Made by a program: the position numbers and the translations under genes. From Corbicula japonica (taxonomy: Eukaryota > Mollusca > Bivalvia > Venerida > Cyrenidae): 64,000 nucleotides of DNA. Below are positions 57,521 to 64,000 of this stretch, piece after piece; the first letter of the stretch is position 1; every line of letters starts with the position of its first letter. The notes below the pieces were generated by a model, which was not told the origin of the DNA, did no database searches, and saw nothing but the letters and a program-made list of their open reading frames with translations. The stretch lies in assembly GCA_038501625.1 (NCBI GenBank), contig JAZAYU010000080.1:2565972-2629971 (forward strand), read 5' to 3'.

Positions 57521-57839
57521 AAGATAGTGGGTTGATGGGTGTGGGATCAGGGGTTTATGGGCTGGGTTGTGTAAACCCTAAAAAAAAATCTACAAGAATA
57601 AATTAAGTGTTATTTATTGATTTATGGATTAAGAAACTTTTGTTCATGTGTGTTTGTTGGGGGTGTCATAAACTCCTGAATCACTCCCCAGTTTAAATGA
57701 AGCCCAGTTACAATGTGCTTTATAATTCTGACTTTTCGAATAGTCGAGCGTGCAGTCATTTCCGACTGGCTCTTGTTAACTTTCTAGCAAATAATGATAG
57801 TGTGTAACCCACTTAATGGGAAATGTTTATGTTATTGTC

Positions 57840-58140
57840 TTAACCTTTTTGTATGTTCTACTTTATTGTCAAATTGTAATTGTGCCTCCAAAGAAGTGTG
57901 TTCATGTGTGGGGGAAATACTGCTTTGCACATGTTGGTCTGTCCATCTGTAACCAACCATGTCAGATCATTAACTAGACAATGATTCGGCATACAGTCCT
58001 CAGATTTGATAGGGAGGTTTGTCATCAAATGTAAATGACTCCTTTTGATCTTGAGGTCAGTAGGTCAAGGTCACAGTGACCTTCAGTAAAATAACAGCAG
58101 ATTTCTATCCAATTCGGGATTGGGGCATACTTGTTTTATT
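57840..58140 (+). repeat. Single diverged unit related to the 145-bp arrays
   Basis: GCTTTGCACATGTTGGTCTG, ACAGTCCTCAGATTTG and GTCAGTAGGTCAAGGTCACA match the 59.7-kb array unit once. Confidence 0.65.
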
Positions 58141-58359
58141 ACATTTCTTGTTTTATTTAGTGGTAACAGTATACATTTTTGGCAGTAAAATGAACAACAT
58201 CAAATTGTTAAAATCAAAAGCCTTTTTGTTGAAATTTTAATTTGATAACTATTCCTTACCAAAAAATACACCGGCAGGAGGTTGAATGCAAGACTTGTTC
58301 AACACATCCTTAGCTCTACTTCTACAACAGTCTGTTGTGCAACCCACAGAGTTTTTAAC

Positions 58360-58580
58360 ACTTTACTCCATATATGCATGTGCGACCAGTGTAGATCCAG
58401 ATCAGCCAGCACATCCGTGCCATCTGATCAGGATCTGCACTGGTCGCCTTTTGGTCAGACATAATAAATAAAAAAAGTGAACAGTTTAGATCCTGATCAG
58501 ATGGCATGAATGTGCTGGCTGATCTGGATCTAAACTGTTCGCCATCCCAAATAAGGTGTATCTATGAAGGAAAAGGTTAA
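58360..58580. repeat. TTAA palindromic MITE
   Basis: ACACTTTACTCCATATATGC to TATGAAGGAAAAGGTTAA; arms GATCAGCCAGCACATCCGTG and GTGCTGGCTGATC. Confidence 0.83.
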
Positions 58581-58589
58581 GTTACAATG

Positions 58590-59660
58590 TAACATGTGGT
58601 AACAGGTGATTTTTCTATTTTAATTTGACGATGAGATAAGTGAATTGAAATGAGTTCAAATATCGTGTTATATAAGGTGATATCTTTTGCTTTCTAAAGA
58701 TAGAAAGCCTTGTGTCCACATTAATTTGTGCTGTTTATACCAGGCTCTCTCTTATTAGTCTTCAGGTACCTGTTTAAGCCACAGGTTTTGCTGTTGCACA
58801 TTCTATTGCACTGATTGTTTTGTTTTTTATTTTCATTTATAGGAACACTGTTTATTTTATTTCCTAACACTATATTGTCTGCCAAGGCTTATCATGGTTG
58901 TGATACCATTCAACAGTATTGTTTGTTGAAAGTAATTTTGTAATATTTTTTTTGCACTTTTCCTTTTATTAATGTTATGCTTCTTTTTTACTCACACATG
59001 TCAAATGCTTCATGTCAAACTTCACACAAATATTGCCCAAATGAGCTGAAGTGTCGTTCCAACTTCCAAGAACCAGGGTCAAACTTGTAAGATCAAACTT
59101 TCTTATCAAAAGACCAGTCTGGAGAATTGCTTTACCCCCTTACAACTCCATATGTTGCCCTTGAATGACTGACTGGTAAAGGGCACTGCAAGTAATCATT
59201 ATCTGACCAACTTCAATGCCTAGTAGAAAAATTCAACCTGCATCTGATTATTGAGGAATGAGGACATAAAATGGAGTAGAGGTTTTCTACTCCATCTATG
59301 ATATATTTTGTATTTCTGGAAAAGAAAAGCTGGATTTTCAAGTCTATGGATTCCCCTTTCATAGGTCGTGAAGCAAAAATCAAGCTAATTTGCAGAAAGG
59401 AACAAACATCACACTTTACTTGTCATACACAAGAAATGTAAGCTGACTCCCAGGACTTCTGAAAACATATAACCTTCAGATCTGGTATGCATGAACTCTG
59501 CATCAGACTTCGCCTAACCCTTATAAATGCTAGCTCTTGTAAATGCTAACCCAACAAAAAATTTATTGTAGCTACCCCTTAAAATCTAGCAAGTACATAA
59601 CCCACAATAATCTCATAAATACTAACCCACAAATTTAATCTTATAAATGCTAACCCTAAA
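58590..59660. other. Gene-free flank
   Basis: AT-rich with a short TATAAATGCTAACCC-type internal repetition at 59515-59665. No gene or known family. Confidence 0.5.
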
Positions 59661-59667
59661 ACAATTG

Positions 59668-61190
59668 TTATGCCCCCCTTCGAAGAAGCGGGGGTATATT
59701 GCTTTGCACATGTCGGTCGGTCGGTATGTCGGTCGGTATGTCGGTCGGTCCGTAGACCACATCTTGTCCGATCAATAACTAGACAACGCTTTGTGATACA
59801 GTCCTTATATTTGGTGTGGAGGTTGGTCATGACCAGTAGAAGACCCCTATTGATTTTGGGGTCAGTAGGTCAAGGTCACAGTGGCCTTGACCACAAAAAC
59901 CTTGTCCGATCAATAACTAGACAACGCTTTGTGATACAGTCCTCATATTTGGTGTGGAGGTTGGTCATGACCAGTAGAAGACCCCTATTGATTTTGGGGT
60001 CAGTAGGTCAAAGGTCAAGGTCACAGTGGCCTTGACCACAAAAACCTTGTCCGATCAATAACTAGACAACGCTTTGTGATACAGTCCTCATATTTGGTGT
60101 GGAGGTTGGTCATGACCAGTAGAAGACCCCTATTGATTTTGGGGTCAGTAGGTCAAAGGTCAAGGTCACAGTGGCCTTGACCACAAAAACCTTGTCCGAT
60201 CAATAACTAGACAACGCTTTGTGATACAGTCCTCATATTTGGTGTGGAGGTTGGTCATGACCAGTAGAAGACCCCTATTGATTTTGGGGTCAGTAGGTCA
60301 AAGGTCAAGGTCACAGTGGCCTTGACCACAAAAACCTTGTCCGATCAATAACTAGACAACGCTTTGTGATACAGTCCTCATATTTGGTGTGGAGGTTGGT
60401 CATGACCAATAGAAGAACCCTATTGATTTTAGGATCAGTAGGTCAAAGGTCAAGGTCACAGTGGCCTTTGCATACAAAAACGTTGTCCGATCAATAACTA
60501 GACAACGCTTTGTGATACAGACCTCATATTTGGTGTGGAAGTTGGTCGTGACCAGTAGAAGACCCCTATTGGTTTTGGGGTCAGTAGGTCAAAGGTCAAG
60601 GTCACGGTGGCCTTGACAACAAAAAACCTTGTTCGATCAATAACTAGACGTTTTTATGTTTATTTGTATAATAAAATAAAATACTTCTCAGTGTAAAGTT
60701 GTGATTATTTTTCCCCATGACAATTTCAAGTAAAGATATATATTAATGATCCATAACATTAATTTTAAACTATTTCAATATATGCCGTGTCATAAATAGG
60801 CACTGATTATCACTCACTTGTGTTTATTAAATGCTTTGGTTTCGTATGGATGGTCACTAAAGCCTGCACATTACCGGAATTGACATAACACTAGAGCTAC
60901 TATATCTCCGCCAATAGCGAATATTTGATTTAAATTACAATAAAATCCTTTGTGTTAGACTAGGTTAATCTACACGCGCTTATGTTTGTCTAGGTAAATG
61001 TAATCCTCTCATTGGATGACCTGGTTATTGATATATAGGAGTTCCACCGTCTTGTAAATTGCTTTCATGACTGGTACCCTTCATTGCTAAAGCTTACAAA
61101 AGTCTCTAAATTTCCAAAAATTTAAATTCAATGCTAATAGATATCACTTGCACGTCAGGGGGGGCATTTGTGTTTGACAAACACCTCTTG
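59668..61190 (+). mobile_element. Helentron/pearl-like element, TATGCCCCCC family
   Basis: Starts TTATGCCCCCCTTCGAAGAA. Near the end GGGGGGGCAT inverts the start, then hairpin GTGTTT-GAC-AAACAC, CTCTTG and TT. Six core units of 145 bp, then a unique AT-rich part. Non-coding. Confidence 0.82.
59763..60650 (+). repeat. Tandem array, 145-bp period, about 6 units
   Basis: CTTGTCCGATCAATAACTAG recurs at 59763, 59901, 60046, 60191 and 60336; variants at 60482 and 60628. It shares TATTGATTTTGGGGTCAGTA then GGTCAAAGGTCAAGGTCACA with the 20.7-kb array. Confidence 0.92.
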
Positions 61191-61297
61191 TTTGATTGCT
61201 AAACCTCAAAGAACCTTGTAAATGCTGACACACAAAGACTAACTGAACTTGAACTGGATGTAATTTTTTCATATTGTATCACTATTTATCAAAGTTA

Positions 61298-61505
61298 ACC
61301 CTTTCCTCCATATAAACGCATTTTTATGCATGTGCAACCAGTGTAGATCCAGATCAGCCAACACATCCCGTCTGATCAGGATCTACACTGGTTGCATTTT
61401 AACAAATAACAAAGCAAACAGTGCCGATCCTGATCAGAAGGCACGTTCGTGCCGGCTACCTGCTGGCTGATCTGGATCTACACTGTTTGCCCACGCAATT
61501 AACCC
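61298..61505. repeat. TTAA palindromic MITE
   Basis: TTAACCCTTTCCTCCATATA to the ACGCAATTAACCC junction; followed head to tail by another copy. Confidence 0.82.
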
Positions 61506-61729
61506 TGTCCTCCATAAATACGCATTTTTACGCATGTGCGACCAGTGTAGATCCAGATTAGTCCGCACATTCCATCTGATCAGGATCTGCACTGGTCGCA
61601 TTTTGGTCAGAAATAACATAACAAAGCGAACAGTTCCGATCCTGATCAGACAGCACGGTTGTGCCAGCTGATCTGGATCTACACTGTTCACCCACGCAAT
61701 TAAGGTGTGTCTACTGAGGAAAGGGTTAA
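61501..61729. repeat. TTAA palindromic MITE
   Basis: TTAACCCTGTCCTCCATAAA to CTGAGGAAAGGGTTAA, directly abutting the previous copy. Confidence 0.83.
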
Positions 61730-61842
61730 TTATAAACATTTACTACTTTAACTGTCGATGGTCTGAAGTGAAACTGCATTCTCGTCATATTGGGAAGGAG
61801 ATCAAATTTGGAGAAGTTGCCCATTAGTTTATGAATTGTTTA

Positions 61843-62048
61843 TCCCTTTCCTCCATATATACGCCTTTTTACGCATGTGCAACCAGTGTAGATCCAGATC
61901 AGCCGGCACATCTGAGCCGTCTGAACAGGATCTGCACTGGTCGCATTCTGGTTAGAAATAACCTAACAAATCAAAAAGCGTGCCGGCTGATCTGGATCTA
62001 AACTGTTCGCCCACACAATTAAGGTGTATCTTTGGAGAAAAGGGTTAT
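61843..62048. repeat. TTAA palindromic MITE, centre deleted
   Basis: ATCCCTTTCCTCCATATATA to TTGGAGAAAAGGGTTA; one inner arm missing after AATCAAAAAGCG. Confidence 0.8.
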
Positions 62049-62335
62049 AGTTATTATGTATTGGAGGATAGACCACTGATTAGTAAGTCAGTCTGAGCAA
62101 TCATAAATTCACCCACTGTAAGATGGTAATACTGAGTACCGCCATCAATATTGATCCTACAAGTTCAATTTTTGTATTCATTTGTTTTGTTTGAAGTGTA
62201 TTTTGTTCTATTTATTAACTGTTGCTGGTTTAGATTACATATAATTTGTTACAAGATATTGTTAACCGTGCTCAAATTTGACTAAATTTTATATGAAGTA
62301 CTGATTTTTGTATGAAATGAACCAAAATAATTCTG

Positions 62336-62345
62336 TAATAAAATT
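62336..62345 (+). terminator. Possible polyadenylation signal
   Basis: AATAAA in GTAATAAAATTTCAG with a GT/T-rich stretch about 25 bp on (TTGTGTTCTTTCTTTTGTC). It could end a very long SCAP 3' UTR, but nearer AATAAA hexamers exist (e.g. 57598), so assignment is weak. Confidence 0.2.
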
Positions 62346-62881
62346 TCAGAAATGAAATTTGATAAATTGTGTTCTTTCTTTTGTCATTTAAGAAACATTG
62401 CACTAACCAGTTTTGAAACAATGTTCTGTATCCAATTTTTTTTTATGCTGAAGACATTGCCAAATATGGCTATTGGTAAGATTATATTGTTTACAAAGAA
62501 CTGACTCCAAGGTTATTAAACCTAAGGGTGAACTACACTCCTTGCACATTCATGGATAAAAAAGAAATTTATCAAATTCTCAATGACGGCTATATGCCGT
62601 TCAATGAAACTTTGCCCAAATAATTGTTATTAATGTATCATTGTTTTACATATATAAAGAACATTTCGACCAGTAAAGGAAAAAAAGCTAGACTTAAAAA
62701 TTCCCAAAAATACTATTAAATTCACCAAAACTCAGCAAAACAAAACATTATTTTAAATTCCCACACGAGTGTAATAATACTGACAAGGAAATGTGTACTT
62801 TGTAAAGAACTTTCAATTACGAAGATAAAAATCAAGGTTTGTCACTGGTTTACGTGATCACAAAAATGTTTTGTGTTGTTT

Positions 62882-63216
62882 CAGGGCATTTGTTTGGCAA
62901 TTTTTCGGCCCCATTCCCCTCTCAAAATAGTATGTTTTTTCCCCCTATTTCAGAAAAAAATTCCCCTCCAAAATCTAAAATAAAATTGGAATGGATTCCC
63001 TAAAGTGCACGTAACTGATAAATTGATATATTTGTAAGTCTAAAGTCACAAAATATACTATTATAATCAGTGGTGAAAAACAGTGTTATGAGTAAGTGTG
63101 ACGCTTCAATGTCAAAAAATATGACTTAAAATTCCCCTTTTTTTGTCTTAACACGACACAAAATTCCCCTTCCGAAAGGGTATGGGTACCTGTTCCCAAA
63201 GTTGTCTAGTGCCCTG
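62882..63216. mobile_element. hAT-like MITE, about 335 bp
   Basis: CAGGGCATTTG at the left, TAGTGCCCTG at the right, with TTCCCCT-rich text near both ends. The flanking duplication is only partly matching. Confidence 0.5.
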
Positions 63217-63649
63217 TGTTTAGTTTATGTGAATTTATGCAAATAGAAGTTTATAGAATTTTTAGATCTTGTTATTTTTCCTACTGTTATGTGTTTTGCC
63301 ATATGCAAAATAAAGATACATTTGTAGCATTCATTTGTGCAAAGTTTCATTGTACAACATTGTGCTATTATTGAGAATATGGTAATTCCTTTTTTATTGA
63401 TGAACATGCAAGAGGAGTGTAGTGGACCCTTAATATGGAATGCAGACTCTGGTCTCGGGTTGCCCTAAGGTCAGTTGTGAGACTAAACTCAATTTGTTTT
63501 TAAATCTCGGAGCCAGGTCTGCACTAGTAAGATACAGAAAATGCAAATGGAGTAATATAAAGTGATGGACATGGTCCTAAAATGTTGCACATTTTCGCCT
63601 ACATCTGATATAACAAGTCCATAAGATACATTATAAGTATCATGCATGA

Positions 63650-64000
63650 GTGTGAGGTGAAGATGGAAAAATCTGTCGCCGAGGGTTAACTGTTTTGCAG
63701 GAACGAGGCTCTGCCGAGTTCCCGCCAAATCAGTTCACCCGAGGTGACAGATTTTTCTATCTTTACCGAATTTCTTATGCAAGATACTTTTTCTTGCATA
63801 CCTTTTATTATTTATAACATTTTTGTGTAAGTATACAAACTTATTTATTTTCATTATGCTGAAATATTGACATTAAAGCAATCTTTTTTATAATGACGTC
63901 ACTAACTTGAATATATTACGTCTGGTATTTGATGACGTGACGTCACTCACGTGACTCATTCTAATGGGGGGTTGTAATATCGAAATTTCCTACACGGGTG
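63650..64000. repeat. Fold-back element with TGACGTCA sites, cut by window end
   Basis: A palindrome of about 115 bp at 63658-63772 (GAAAAATCTGTCGCCGAGGG and inverse), followed by TGACGTCACT, ATTACGTC and GTGACGTCACTCACGTGAC. Confidence 0.6.

Larger units (their letters stand above)
55348..57775 (+). mobile_element. Helentron/pearl-like element, CTCGACTATTCGAA family, with microsatellite
   Basis: Starts TTAGCTCGACTATTCGAAG then GGCGTCGGCGTCGCCGTCGG. It has four core units of roughly 175-185 bp (55480-56170), a long CCA/ACA tract, then TTCGAATAGTCGAGCGTG, hairpin CAGTC-ATTTCC-GACTG, GCTCTTG and TT. Opposite orientation to 49103-50908. Confidence 0.82.

Noticed and set aside
56320..57527. Long open frames of about 300-400 codons (P/T-rich, N/T-rich, V/G-rich) on both strands
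   Set aside because: All come from the CCA/ACA tract, where stop triplets cannot arise. Frames overlap on both strands and have no domain or splice context.
59670..60035. 121-codon frame at the second 145-bp array
   Set aside because: Repeated text (LVRSITRQRFVIQS) reflects tandem units; no start context or domain.
23418..61739. Recurring short frames with [15 protein letters not shown] text
   Set aside because: They are translations of the TTAA MITE palindrome (GATCCAGATCAGC), occurring at every copy; not a protein family.

Overview
This is an intron-rich, AT-rich animal genome segment, most likely from a heterodont bivalve (clam-like) mollusc. The inference rests on two protein genes with metazoan exon structure and on a dense load of repeats with bivalve-type architecture. 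These are Helentron-like 'pearl' elements with core tandem repeats, a Naiad-type Penelope element, and piggyBac- and hAT-like MITEs. No bacterial-style operons, rRNA genes or CRISPR arrays are seen.

Gene layout. From about 11.48 kb to the left edge, on the minus strand, lies the gene for ARPC2 (p34-Arc), a core subunit of the actin-nucleating Arp2/3 complex. Nine coding exons give 290 codons; the short last exon is off the window. From 18.94 to 54.29 kb on the plus strand lies a complete SCAP gene (SREBP cleavage-activating protein, the sterol-sensing escort of SREBP). Its 23 coding exons join in frame to 1418 residues, with eight membrane segments, a sterol-sensing domain carrying YLYF, the COPII-sorting motif MELSDL and a C-terminal WD40 propeller. 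The two genes are head to head, about 7.4 kb apart.

Between them (13.5-17.9 kb, minus strand) is a Penelope-like retroelement of the Naiad type, with GIY-YIG endonuclease first and reverse transcriptase second. Its 936-codon frame is interrupted only by three in-frame TGA codons, two of them at positions where the family is expected to have cysteine. It ends in TAA. This is the most interesting object in the window: a probable transposon-encoded selenoprotein with an inverted partial copy of its own 3' end next to it.

Repeats. Introns and the 3' flank (54.3-64 kb, no gene found) are largely mobile DNA. About 28 whole or partial copies belong to a TTAA-flanked palindromic MITE (termini TTAACCCTTTCC), and about 15 to a roughly 145-bp hairpin MITE. 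Five families share a Helitron/Helentron-type end (internal inverted repeat, then a short hairpin, then CTAG or CTTG followed by T). Several hAT-like and TA-flanked elements are present, many inserted inside TTAA MITE copies, which gives clean target-site duplications. Two 145-bp-period tandem arrays carry clustered AGGTCA half-sites, and a 1.1-kb almost G-free CCA/ACA tract lies at 56.36-57.52 kb.

Coordinates of exons were set by hand from splice-site phase and family similarity; repeat edges are approximate unless a target duplication is given.
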